Source: CBDFGS01 sp965247255
GTDB taxonomy: Bacteria; Chloroflexota; Dehalococcoidia; Lucifugimonadales; CAUZJF01
Length of the DNA stretch: 64,000 nt
Reading direction: 5' to 3'
Assembly (NCBI GenBank): GCA_965247255.1
Contig: CBDFGS010000012.1
Coordinates: forward strand, 310,001 to 374,000
Position numbers and translations under genes: made by a program
In this document: positions 40,982-49,267 of the stretch, piece by piece
How the letters are laid out: the number at the start of each line of letters is the position of its first letter
Position numbering within the stretch: position 1 is the first letter of the stretch
The notes under the pieces: generated by a model
What the model was told of the DNA's origin: nothing
Seen by the model: the letters and a program-made list of their open reading frames with translations, nothing else
Databases searched by the model: none

Positions 40982-42244
40982 ATGACAAGCGCATCAGAAG
41001 CTGCGGAGAGGGTCTTCCGGGAGGAGTACGGCCTCGTATTTGCATCGTTGGTCCGGACCTTCGGCGACTTTGACACGGCGGAGGAGGCCATTCAAGAGGC
41101 GTTCGTGGTGGCCGTTGACCGCTGGCCGAGCGGAGGCTTGCCGGGCAACCCGGCCGCTTGGATCACCACCACCGCCAGGCGCAAGGCGATCGACGGCCTG
41201 CGTCGTGAGCGAGTCGGAGCTGAAAAATATTCAGCGATGGACAGGCAGGACGTAACGAGCCCGGAAGAACTCGAAATGTTAGAGGAAGATGGTGACTCTT
41301 CATTACAGGACGACCGGCTCCGCCTGATTTTCACATGCTGCCATCCGGCGCTGTCCCTCGAGGCACGAGTCGCGCTGACCCTGAGGACTGTTGCGGGCCT
41401 GACCACACCCGAGATTGCCAGCGCGTTCCTTGTGCCCGAGCCAACCCTGGCCCAGAGACTGGTGCGGGCGAAGCGCAAGATTCGCGACGCGGGCATTCCG
41501 TACCGTGTGCCATCGGACCACCTTCTCCCTGACCGCCTGTCCGCCGTGTTGGCGGTCATCTACCTCGTATTCAACGAGGGCTACTCGGCCAGCGGGGGTG
41601 ACGAGCTGGTCCGCCACGAGCTGTGTTCCGAGGGGGTCCGGCTCGGACGCCTGCTGGTCGAGCTGATGCCCGATGAGCCGGAGGCGATCGGTCTGCTGGC
41701 CCTGATGCTGCTGCAAGACTCCCGGCGGAACGCTCGCGTGGACACGGACGGCGGACCGGTCTTGCTGGAGGACCAGGTGCGCTCTTTGTGGGACGGGGCG
41801 AAGATAGAGGAGGGCGTGAGGCTGGTGGAACGCGCCCTGCGCTCCAGTAGCCCAGGCCCTTACCAGGTGCAGGGTGCGATAGCGGCGTTGCACGCGCAAG
41901 CCGCGGTCGCCGAGCAGACTGATTGGACGCAGATAGCCGCGCTCTACGGCCGCCTGGCCGAGATGAACCCGTCGCCCGTGGTCGAGCTCAACAGGTGCGT
42001 CGCCGTCGCTATGGCCGAAGGGCCCGCGAAAGGACTAGAGCTGATCGACCGCGCTGAGGTCTCAGGCGCCCTCGACGGATACAGGTGGCTCCACTCCAGC
42101 CGGGCCGACCTGCTGCGCAGGCTAGGACGCTACGATGAGGCGGCCGAGGCATACCGCCGCGCGCTGGCGCTGTCTAAGAACGCATCGGAGCGGGGGTTCC
42201 TTCACCGACGGCTCGCTGAAGTCGAAGCCTCCGGAGCCAAGTGA
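40982..42244 (+). CDS. ECF42-type RNA polymerase sigma factor with TPR C-terminus
   Basis: The 420-residue protein starts MTSASEAAERVFREEYGLVFASLVRTFGDFDTAEEAIQEAF, a sigma-2 region. Its sigma-4 region includes TVAGLTTPEIASAFLVPEPTLAQRLVRAKRKI. A C-terminal extension of about 230 residues follows, with YLVFNEGYSAS and TPR-like helices (DEAAEAYRRALAL). This length and extension define ECF42, which has no anti-sigma factor and is thought to be governed by its own C-terminus. The upstream YCII gene is its typical partner and target. A weak or hairpin-masked start site may limit expression. Confidence 0.93.
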   Translation: MTSASEAAERVFREEYGLVFASLVRTFGDFDTAEEAIQEAFVVAVDRWPSGGLPGNPAAWITTTARRKAIDGLRRERVGAEKYSAMDRQDVTSPEELEMLEEDGDSSLQDDRLRLIFTCCHPALSLEARVALTLRTVAGLTTPEIASAFLVPEPTLAQRLVRAKRKIRDAGIPYRVPSDHLLPDRLSAVLAVIYLVFNEGYSASGGDELVRHELCSEGVRLGRLLVELMPDEPEAIGLLALMLLQDSRRNARVDTDGGPVLLEDQVRSLWDGAKIEEGVRLVERALRSSSPGPYQVQGAIAALHAQAAVAEQTDWTQIAALYGRLAEMNPSPVVELNRCVAVAMAEGPAKGLELIDRAEVSGALDGYRWLHSSRADLLRRLGRYDEAAEAYRRALALSKNASERGFLHRRLAEVEASGAK

Positions 42245-42286
42245 TCCGCAGCGGCGTCCCGGGGCGCCCTCAGGGTGACACGAAGT

Positions 42287-42313
42287 GTCATTCCGAGCGT
42301 CCGCGAGGAATCT
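42287..42313. repeat. Copy of the gtcattc...gaggaatct repeat
   Basis: It lies just after the sigma factor gene and is followed by ctaagggccacgg, like the copy at 40353-40378, so the two flank the ECF42 locus. Around it are further dispersed-repeat pieces (ccctcagggtgaca, cactcagggtgacc). Confidence 0.65.
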
Positions 42314-42444
42314 AAGGGCCACGGTCGCAAAGCACCCGCGCCAACGGTCCGCTGGCGCGCCCTTAGACCCTTCGTGCCGAGGCGGCACTCAGGGTGACCA
42401 GTCATCGTTAACCCGTACAACCCGTACGTCACGCTCTTTCCATT

Positions 42445-42484
42445 CCCCCCTTTGAAAAAGGGGGGCTAGGGGGGATTTTCCCCC
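42445..42484. repeat. G/C-run palindromic repeat overlapping a gene end
   Basis: The element cccccctttgaaaaaggggg followed by gctaggggggattttccccc overlaps the last codons of the ABC exporter and supplies its stop at 42466. Confidence 0.65.
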
Positions 42485-45400
42485 TCCCTTCGAGCGCCGC
42501 GTGCAGCCCCCACCAACTGCGTCGACACCAGCTGCGCGTAGAGCCCACCTTTGGAAAGCAGCTCAGCGTGGTCTCCCTCCTCCACCACCAGCCCTCTATC
42601 CAGGACGACGATCCGGTCGGCGTTCCTCACCGTGGAGAGACGGTGCGCGATCACCAGGGTAGTACGCCCCCGCTTCAGCCTCTCCAGCGCCTCCCGGACC
42701 TGCTGCTCGTTGACAGCGTCTAGGTGCGAGGTCGCCTCGTCCAGGATCAGCACGGGTGCGTCCTTGAGAAGGGCGCGAGCGATCGATATGCGCTGGCGCT
42801 GCCCCCCGGAGAGCTGCATTCCGCGCTCCCCGACCGTAGTGTCATACCGCTCCGGGAACGACTCGATGAAGTCCGACGCATTCGCCTGCGAGGCCGTCGC
42901 CTCCAGCTCTTCCTCGCTGGCGCTTGGCTTGCCGAGTAAGATGTTCTCGCGAATCGAGGCATTGAACAGGTACGTCTCCTGGGAGACCAGCGAGATATTC
43001 CGCCTCAGTTCGTCGAGCTTGAAATCGCGCAGGTCGTTCCCGTCGAGCAGGAGCCGTCCGGCATCGGGGTCCCAAAACCGCATCAGCAAGTACGCGCACG
43101 TCGTCTTCCCCGCTCCCGACCGCCCCACCAACGCAACCGTCTCCCCCGCTGACGCCGAGAAGGTCACCCCGTCGAGCGCGTTGGGCAACCCGCTTTCGTA
43201 CGCAAACCGGGCCCCTTCGACACTAACGGTAACGGCCCCGCTCGCCACCGCCGCGGCCCTCTGAGCCGGGACGCCGGCTCCGTCTTGCACCGTCGCTTGA
43301 GCGTCGTGGACTTCGAACACCCGCTTTGACGCTGCCCGCGTTTCCACCAGCTCCTTGATGGTGCGGGCGACGTCGGACACAGGCTGGAAGGTCGATAGAG
43401 CAAGAATGGTAGCTAAGAGCAGGTCCGGGCGCACCATGTCCCCGTTTAGCACCAGCCACGCACCCGTTGCGAGCACCGCCAGGCCACCGAGCCCGGTGAC
43501 AGATTCGCTAAAGCTGACCTGAAACGCCTGCGACCCTAAAAGCTCTTCCTGGCTTCCTGCGACCTCCCGGCTCTTCGCCGTCACCTCTCCGGTCCGGGAA
43601 TTCTCCCGGCCGAAGGCGACGATCTCCCGCATCCCCTGGACGCTATCGACCAGTTGCGCGTGTAGCTCGCCGAGCCGCTCTCGGACTCTCTCGCCCAGCC
43701 GTTCGGACCGCCTCTGGGCGAAGAACGGGCTTATCCCTACCGCCGCTAGAAACGGCAACAGTACCAGGGCCAGAGGCCACGCGACCACGCTTAACGTGGC
43801 AAGGACCGCCGTCGGCACGACGACGGCGACGAACGCGGGGCTTATGGTGTGCGCGAAAAAGTACTCGACTTTCTCGACGTCCCCGCCCACGATACCTAGG
43901 AGGTCGCCCGAGCGCCTGCCCACCATGTACGCCGGCGCCAGAGGGTCCAGCTTCCTGTAGATATCGATTCTCATCTCGGCCAGAAGCCTGAAGGCGAGGT
44001 CGTGAGCCAGCCACGACTCAGCCCACGAAAAGATGGCTATCATGACTACCATCAGAGCGAGGAGAACGTACAACAGCGTTGCGTCCCCACCGGTAAAGAC
44101 CGTCCCCACCAGCATCGCGCTCACGACGCCCAGGCCTATGATCGATCCGTGATGGGCGATGCCGAGCAGAAAGGTGACGGCCTGCTGGGCCCACCAGGGA
44201 CGGATAAGGCCGAAGAGCCTGCCCCATAGGTTGGACCTCCCGCCGTAGGGCGTACCAGGCCCATCGGTATCTCCCACCGGGTCACTGGCTATTTGGCCGG
44301 TGGGTGTGCGGCTTGATTCCTTCACGCCGTCCATCGCCGGAATATCTGGTATAAGGTCACCTGCCATGCCGCCGGCCTGCCCCGCCATGAGCCTCGCGTA
44401 GACGCCTCCGGCGTCAGCCAGGTCTGAATGGGTCCCCACCTCGACCTTTCTTCCACCGTCCAGGACCACGATTCTGTCGGTCCTCGACACGCTCGACAGC
44501 CGGTGAGCGATGACAAGCGTCGTGCGCCCAGCCATCAGCCGCTCGATCGCCGCCCGAATCGTTTCCTCATTCTCCGCGTCCACGTTCGACGTCGCCTCAT
44601 CGAGGACCAGGACAGGCGCGTCTTTGAGTAGCGCTCGCGCTATGGCGATCCGCTGCCTCTGGCCGCCCGAAAGCCGGACCGCCCTCTCTCCCACTACGGT
44701 GTCGTACCCCCGAGGCAGCTCCGCGATGAATTCGTGGGCGTTCGCCGCGCGCGCCGCAGCTTCCATCTCTTCTTGGGTGGCACTCTCTTTCCCGAAACGC
44801 AGGTTGTCGGCAACCGTCCCGTAGAAGAGGTACGTGTCTTGGGTTACCATGGCGATCTGTTCACGGAGCTCTTGCAGCGGGATCTCCCGAATGTCGCGGC
44901 CGCCAAGTTTGATCATGCCTGACTGCGGATCGTAAAGCCGCATCATCAGCCAAACGACGGTCGACTTGCCTGCGCCGCTGGGGCCGACCAGCCCCAGCCG
45001 CTCGCCGGGCCGAAGCGTGAAGGAGAGATCTTCGATCGCAAGGCGCCTCCCCGGGATATACCCGAAGCTAACCCCCTCGAACTCGATCTCCGGCGCGCTT
45101 CCTCCGTTTCCTCCGCCCGGGCGCATCGCCGAGGGGACCGTGTCGGCGCTAAACTGGCCCCGCTTTCCGGGGTCCTCGATCTCCACGCGGCTGTCCAGCA
45201 CCGCGAAGACGCTCTCGGCCGCAGACAGCGCGACCATTCCCTGGTGATATAGGAACGTGAGCTCCCGAAGGGGTCTGAACACCTCGACGCCAAGCATCAG
45301 TATGATCAGAAGCGTCCTCAGCTCCATGTCTCCATTGCTTACGCGCATCGCTCCGACGCCGAGCGCCGTCGCGGCGCCCGCGCTTATCCCCAGCATCGTC

Positions 45401-46137
45401 ACGCTCCCCGTCGCCTGGTTGGCCGCGAGGACACCCATCGTGCTGCGATAGAGCCGACGGGCGCGCTCCGCGAGCACCTCGCCACGCTGGCGGCTCTGCC
45501 CGAACGCCTTCAGAGTCGTCAGCCCCTGGACGCTATCCAGGAACTCGGCGCCCATCGCCCCATACGAGTCTCGCCGCTCGGAGCTGCTCTTGCGGTTCCA
45601 ACGATGGAAGATCCCGGGAACCAGAAGTGTGAAGACCGCGAAAGCCAGAAAGGTTGCCCCCATCTGAAGGTCGAGGAATGAGACGAAGGCGAATATCAAC
45701 ACGGGCGCTGCGGCGGCAACCAGGAGCTGCGGTAGGTACTGGCCGAAGAACGTCTCCAGGGCCTCCACGCTGTCGCCCAGCGTCAGTATCACGTCGCCCG
45801 TACGCCGCGTGTCGAAGTGCCCTGGTCCCAGGGCGAGGGAATGTGTGTAAAGCCGCTTCCTGAGCGAGACCCTCACGATGCTGGAGGTGCGATGGCTGTG
45901 CGTCGCCTGAAGGTACTGAAAATAGCCCCGCACCACGATGAGCCCAGCCACGGCCAGCAAAGGGGCCACGAGGGCTCCGTAGGCCGCCTCGCCTCTAAAG
46001 ACGCGAGCTATCACGTCTCCGGAGACGGCCAGCCTGGCCACGCCCGCCGCCACCGCTATAAGCCCGAGCGCCGCCGCCAGAGCGACACGTCCCCGGACCC
46101 CACGCATCATCCTCAAGAGCCGAACGTCAAAATACAC
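42466..46137 (-). CDS. Single-chain double ABC exporter (TMD-NBD-TMD-NBD)
   Basis: The protein of about 1223 residues (GTG start at 46137 with AGGTG upstream; a TTG at 46167 is possible) joins two half-transporters. Each half has six helices, then Walker A (GPSGAGKSTV; GRSGAGKTTC), LSGGQRQRI signature, and Walker B with LDEATS. Both ATP sites look complete, including the LDEATSNVD and LDEATSHLD loops. The halves recall CydD/CydC or lipid/drug exporters, which are normally separate polypeptides. The transported compound is unknown. The final GENPP residues come from a dispersed repeat. There is no close co-directional neighbour. Confidence 0.9.
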   Translation of the reverse strand: MYFDVRLLRMMRGVRGRVALAAALGLIAVAAGVARLAVSGDVIARVFRGEAAYGALVAPLLAVAGLIVVRGYFQYLQATHSHRTSSIVRVSLRKRLYTHSLALGPGHFDTRRTGDVILTLGDSVEALETFFGQYLPQLLVAAAAPVLIFAFVSFLDLQMGATFLAFAVFTLLVPGIFHRWNRKSSSERRDSYGAMGAEFLDSVQGLTTLKAFGQSRQRGEVLAERARRLYRSTMGVLAANQATGSVTMLGISAGAATALGVGAMRVSNGDMELRTLLIILMLGVEVFRPLRELTFLYHQGMVALSAAESVFAVLDSRVEIEDPGKRGQFSADTVPSAMRPGGGNGGSAPEIEFEGVSFGYIPGRRLAIEDLSFTLRPGERLGLVGPSGAGKSTVVWLMMRLYDPQSGMIKLGGRDIREIPLQELREQIAMVTQDTYLFYGTVADNLRFGKESATQEEMEAAARAANAHEFIAELPRGYDTVVGERAVRLSGGQRQRIAIARALLKDAPVLVLDEATSNVDAENEETIRAAIERLMAGRTTLVIAHRLSSVSRTDRIVVLDGGRKVEVGTHSDLADAGGVYARLMAGQAGGMAGDLIPDIPAMDGVKESSRTPTGQIASDPVGDTDGPGTPYGGRSNLWGRLFGLIRPWWAQQAVTFLLGIAHHGSIIGLGVVSAMLVGTVFTGGDATLLYVLLALMVVMIAIFSWAESWLAHDLAFRLLAEMRIDIYRKLDPLAPAYMVGRRSGDLLGIVGGDVEKVEYFFAHTISPAFVAVVVPTAVLATLSVVAWPLALVLLPFLAAVGISPFFAQRRSERLGERVRERLGELHAQLVDSVQGMREIVAFGRENSRTGEVTAKSREVAGSQEELLGSQAFQVSFSESVTGLGGLAVLATGAWLVLNGDMVRPDLLLATILALSTFQPVSDVARTIKELVETRAASKRVFEVHDAQATVQDGAGVPAQRAAAVASGAVTVSVEGARFAYESGLPNALDGVTFSASAGETVALVGRSGAGKTTCAYLLMRFWDPDAGRLLLDGNDLRDFKLDELRRNISLVSQETYLFNASIRENILLGKPSASEEELEATASQANASDFIESFPERYDTTVGERGMQLSGGQRQRISIARALLKDAPVLILDEATSHLDAVNEQQVREALERLKRGRTTLVIAHRLSTVRNADRIVVLDRGLVVEEGDHAELLSKGGLYAQLVSTQLVGAARGARREGENPP

Positions 46138-46342
46138 TGGGCACCTGCTTAACGCGCTCGCCGACAAGTGATGATACTACGAGAGCTTCTGAGCAGCCCA
46201 CCGGTCGGCCCGAACCGCCCTCCCGTTACAGGTCGCGCGGACGATTCCTTGCCAACCAGCGAGATTCTAGGATATGCTTCTCGTTCCGCGGATGCATGCA
46301 TACGCGCGCTCCGTGAATCTCGAAGCATCAGGTATGGTGTAG

Positions 46343-46822
46343 ATGCTCCAAGTTCGTGAAAGCAAGGCCATCAAACTAGCCATCGCAGTCCTTGTGATGG
46401 CAACCCTCGTATCGTGTAGGGAAGGCGAAGACTCAGTAGATCTTGTGATAGAGCTACTCAAGAACAACGGATATCAGATCGGCGAGAGATCGATGGCAAC
46501 CGTGCCTTTCGTATGGCAGCGCGATGGAGTTGGGGTGGACGTGAACGGCGAGCACGTCGTGATATATCAGTACGACAATGAGGCGCTCCGAAAGACGGGC
46601 GCGATATCGGTGGACGAGATAGTGGAGGCGGGGACGGGATTCTGGGACATCCCGGAGGGAACGCCGCCGGAACACATCTACTACGCTAGGGGCGTTATTC
46701 TTGTCTTCCTCGGAGGCCACAGCCAAAGCGCGGCGATCAGAGAGCTACTCAAGAATAACCTTCGCGTCAAGGTGGTCACAGGATCCGGCGCGCGACGCGA
46801 AGTCGCGCCAGATCGCCCCTAG
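46343..46822 (+). CDS. Hypothetical lipoprotein
   Basis: The 159-residue protein begins MLQVRESKAIKLAIAVLVMATLVSCREGED, a lipoprotein signal with the Cys at residue 25. The mature part mixes charged helices and strands (DLVIELLKNNGYQIGERS, NGEHVVIYQYDNEALRK, YARGVILVFLGGHSQSAAIRELLKNNLRVKVV). ELLKNN occurs twice. I do not recognise a family. It stands alone between the divergent ABC exporter and the 3-hydroxyacyl-CoA dehydrogenase gene. Confidence 0.7.
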   Translation: MLQVRESKAIKLAIAVLVMATLVSCREGEDSVDLVIELLKNNGYQIGERSMATVPFVWQRDGVGVDVNGEHVVIYQYDNEALRKTGAISVDEIVEAGTGFWDIPEGTPPEHIYYARGVILVFLGGHSQSAAIRELLKNNLRVKVVTGSGARREVAPDRP

Positions 46823-46883
46823 GCTGACACCCTGATCGGCCAGAGCAGCCTCTCCCCAACCGGCCCGCGGCGGACCCGCGAAT

Positions 46884-48248
46884 GTGACCGACACCCAGCC
46901 TGAGACCCAACCGCTTATCGAACGCGCTGCGGTCCTGGGAGCGGGTACCATGGGCGCGCAGATCGCCGGGCTCTTCGCAAGCCAGGGGATCCCTTGTGAC
47001 CTCCTCGACCTGCCAACCGACGCGGACCGTAGCCGCCTCGCGCGCGAAGGCAAGGACCGCCTCGGCCGACTGAAGCCCTCCGCGATTGCGTCGCCGGACG
47101 CCCTCGAACTCATCACGCCCGGCAACTTTGCCGATCACATGCCTCGCCTGGCGCAATCCGACTGGGTCATAGAGGCGGTAGCGGAGGAATTGGAAGTCAA
47201 AAAGCAGCTATGGCGAGAGGCGGCACTTTTCGTGCGGCCCGACGTTATCGCCAGCACCAACACCTCCGGGATCACCATCGGCTCCATCGCCAGCGCGCTT
47301 CCCCCGCAGCTCCGTCCGCGCTTCCTCGGCACGCACTTCTACAACCCTCCTCGCCACATGCGCCTGCTCGAGGTAGTTCCGGCTGAGGACACCGAACCTG
47401 GTCTTCCGGCAGTCATCGCGGGGTTTGCTGAGTCTGTCCTGGGGAAGGGAGTCGTATACTCCCGCGACGTTCCCAACTTCATCGGCAACCGCATTGGCGC
47501 GGCCAGCCTGCTGTTTGCGCTTCCAGCGATGAAACAGTTCGGCCTAACCCCGTCAGAGATAGACAGCGTGACCGGCCTTGCCATGGGTAGACCCAGGAGC
47601 GCTACGTTCCGCACGCTCGACCTGATCGGGCTGGACGTTCTGGTACGTGTTTGCGAAAACGTCGGCCACGCCGGCGCCGACCCCTGGGAGCGAGAGATAT
47701 TCGCCGTACCCAGCTACGTTCGAGCGATGGTTGACCGGGGCTGGACCGGCGAGAAGGCGGGCCGGGGCTTCTATTCGCGGGCCGGCAGCGAACGCAAACA
47801 GTTGACCGCGCTGGACGTAGACACGCTCGAGTACAGGACGGCGGCCGGCATCGAAGCGCGATCGCTCACCGCAGCCCTGCAGGTCCGGGATCCCGCTGAG
47901 AGGCTCGCATTCCTCGCCTCCGGTCACGACGTGGCGGGCCGCGTCGCCTGGCAAGTCATTTCCCGCGTCATGAGCTACGCCGCCCGATTGGTCGGGCCCG
48001 TGGCGTACGACATCGTAAGCATCGACCGCACCATGAAGTGGGGCTTCGGCTGGGAGGTAGGCCCCTTCGAGGCGTGGGACTTCATGGGAGTGTCGGAAAC
48101 AGTCCGCCGGATGCGCGATGATCGTCTCGAGGTCCCGGACTGGGTCCTGGACCTATCGAACGACGGGCGCCCCTTCTACCGCTCGGAGCACAACTCGGCT
48201 CTGCAGGCCACTCCAGATGGCTCCTATGCTCCAGTCGACCCCCTGTAA
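46884..48248 (+). CDS. 3-Hydroxyacyl-CoA dehydrogenase without crotonase domain
   Basis: The 454-residue protein has the NAD-binding start AAVLGAGTMGAQIAGLFASQG, WVIEAVAEELEVKKQLW, the catalytic region ASTNTSGITIGSIASALP and RFLGTHFYNPPRHMRLLEVVP, then two copies of the C-terminal helical domain (second: SRVMSYAARLVGPVAYDIVSIDRTMKWGFGWEVGPFEAWD). It oxidises 3-hydroxyacyl-CoA in beta-oxidation. FadN-like relatives of about 800 residues continue into an enoyl-CoA hydratase domain; here the protein stops before it, just ahead of a dispersed repeat. The GTG start lacks a clear ribosome site, so the exact start is uncertain. Confidence 0.88.
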   Translation: MTDTQPETQPLIERAAVLGAGTMGAQIAGLFASQGIPCDLLDLPTDADRSRLAREGKDRLGRLKPSAIASPDALELITPGNFADHMPRLAQSDWVIEAVAEELEVKKQLWREAALFVRPDVIASTNTSGITIGSIASALPPQLRPRFLGTHFYNPPRHMRLLEVVPAEDTEPGLPAVIAGFAESVLGKGVVYSRDVPNFIGNRIGAASLLFALPAMKQFGLTPSEIDSVTGLAMGRPRSATFRTLDLIGLDVLVRVCENVGHAGADPWEREIFAVPSYVRAMVDRGWTGEKAGRGFYSRAGSERKQLTALDVDTLEYRTAAGIEARSLTAALQVRDPAERLAFLASGHDVAGRVAWQVISRVMSYAARLVGPVAYDIVSIDRTMKWGFGWEVGPFEAWDFMGVSETVRRMRDDRLEVPDWVLDLSNDGRPFYRSEHNSALQATPDGSYAPVDPL

Positions 48249-48274
48249 TACCAGCTGGGGACCCAACCCGATCC

Positions 48275-48302
48275 TCCTCTGTGTTCTCTGTGCCCTCCGT
48301 GG
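48275..48302. repeat. 28-bp repeat, identical to 25971-25998
   Basis: An unchanged second copy of the tcctctgtgttctctgtgcc repeat, between the 3-hydroxyacyl-CoA dehydrogenase stop and the promoter of the yceD operon. Confidence 0.7.
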
Positions 48303-48355
48303 TGGACCGCTTGGAACGCGCCCCACAATTACGCGGTAGAGGGTATATGTGAAAC

Positions 48356-48385
48356 TTGACACAAACTCCGCCCCGGTACTAGAAT
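48356..48385 (+). promoter_or_regulatory. Sigma-70 promoter of the yceD-rpmF-fabD operon
   Basis: TTGACA (48356-48361) and TAGAAT (48380-48385) are 18 bp apart, a near-consensus promoter. It lies after the earlier GTG at 48349, which therefore cannot be the main start; the ATG at 48433 fits. Confidence 0.75.
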
Positions 48386-48432
48386 TACGCTCCGCGAAAG
48401 GCGTTGTGAGGCTACACCGGGGCGCGTTGGGG

Positions 48433-49026
48433 ATGTACTTTAACGTTTCGCAGCTGATGAGGGAGCCCACCGGCTCCACCAGATTCCACGAAGTCGACCA
48501 GGAGCTCGCCGTCCGTGCTGAGACTATTGAGCCAACCGTTTATGGTGAGCCTGTCGGACTATCCCACACTTCCCACCCTGACGGCGTGCGCGCGCGCATT
48601 ACCGGCCAGGTGAGAATGCTCAAGACTGACAGGGGCATTTGGGTCAGCGCCTTGCTAAAGACGGAAGCGAAGGCGGTATGTAGCCGATGCCTGGAGCACT
48701 TCGCTCACCCGCTCGCCGCGGCCATTGACGAGGAGTTCTTTCAGCGAGGCGACGATGTGCCGAGCGGCGACTACGCCAACGAGAACCTCACCATCGACGA
48801 GAACAACATTCTGGACCTGGCAGAATCCGTGAGACAGTACTTTTCGCTTAACTCCCCGATGAAACCCATATGCCGCCCCGAGTGCAAGGGCATCTGCTCG
48901 ATCTGCGGCTCCAATCTCAACGAGACCACCTGCCGGTGCGACGATACGCCGGTCGACCTACATTGGGGAGCGCTGCTGGACCTGGCCGCTGCCGGCCGCC
49001 TCACCGACTCACCCCGGGAGACATAA
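48433..49026 (+). CDS. yceD: YceD/DUF177 family protein
   Basis: With the start at 48433 the protein has 197 residues and opens MYFNVSQLMREPTGSTRF, as in other members. Two Cys pairs follow: VCSRCLEHF and CRPECKGICSICGSNLNETTCRC, probably binding zinc, with the acidic EEFFQRGDD segment between. YceD is needed for 23S rRNA accumulation in Escherichia coli and is nearly always encoded before rpmF, as here. The stop overlaps the rpmF ATG by one base. It is the first gene of the operon. Confidence 0.9.
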   Translation: MYFNVSQLMREPTGSTRFHEVDQELAVRAETIEPTVYGEPVGLSHTSHPDGVRARITGQVRMLKTDRGIWVSALLKTEAKAVCSRCLEHFAHPLAAAIDEEFFQRGDDVPSGDYANENLTIDENNILDLAESVRQYFSLNSPMKPICRPECKGICSICGSNLNETTCRCDDTPVDLHWGALLDLAAAGRLTDSPRET

Positions 49027-49223
49027 TGCCTGGCGTAACACCGAAGAAGAAGCATTCCAAGGGACGAACTCGCCGGAAAAGGGCCCACAACAGCCTGCGC
49101 CCCCTATCGCTCGCCCAGTGTCCCCAGTGCCGCAACCCCAAGCTGCCCCACCGCATGTGCCCCCACTGTGGCTACTACAACGGGCGCGAGGTTGTGCCCG
49201 TCGAGACCGTCCCTGAAGGCTAG
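49026..49223 (+). CDS. rpmF: Ribosomal protein bL32
   Basis: The 65-residue protein has the bL32 core: MPGVTPKKKHSKGRTRRKRAH at the start and a zinc ribbon formed by C32, C35, C45 and C48 (CPQC...CPHC), ending YYNGREVV. It is the zinc-binding form of bL32. It belongs to the large ribosomal subunit and is translationally coupled to yceD through TAATG. Confidence 0.97.
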   Translation: MPGVTPKKKHSKGRTRRKRAHNSLRPLSLAQCPQCRNPKLPHRMCPHCGYYNGREVVPVETVPEG

Positions 49224-49267
49224 CGCGGACGGGTCCCCTGGGTCCGCCTAGTCCTCATGAGCGTCTT

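Noticed and set aside
48349..48432. Earlier GTG start for yceD
   Set aside because: A near-consensus promoter occupies 48356-48385, so the GTG lies upstream of the expected transcript; ATG 48433 also matches the family N-terminus.
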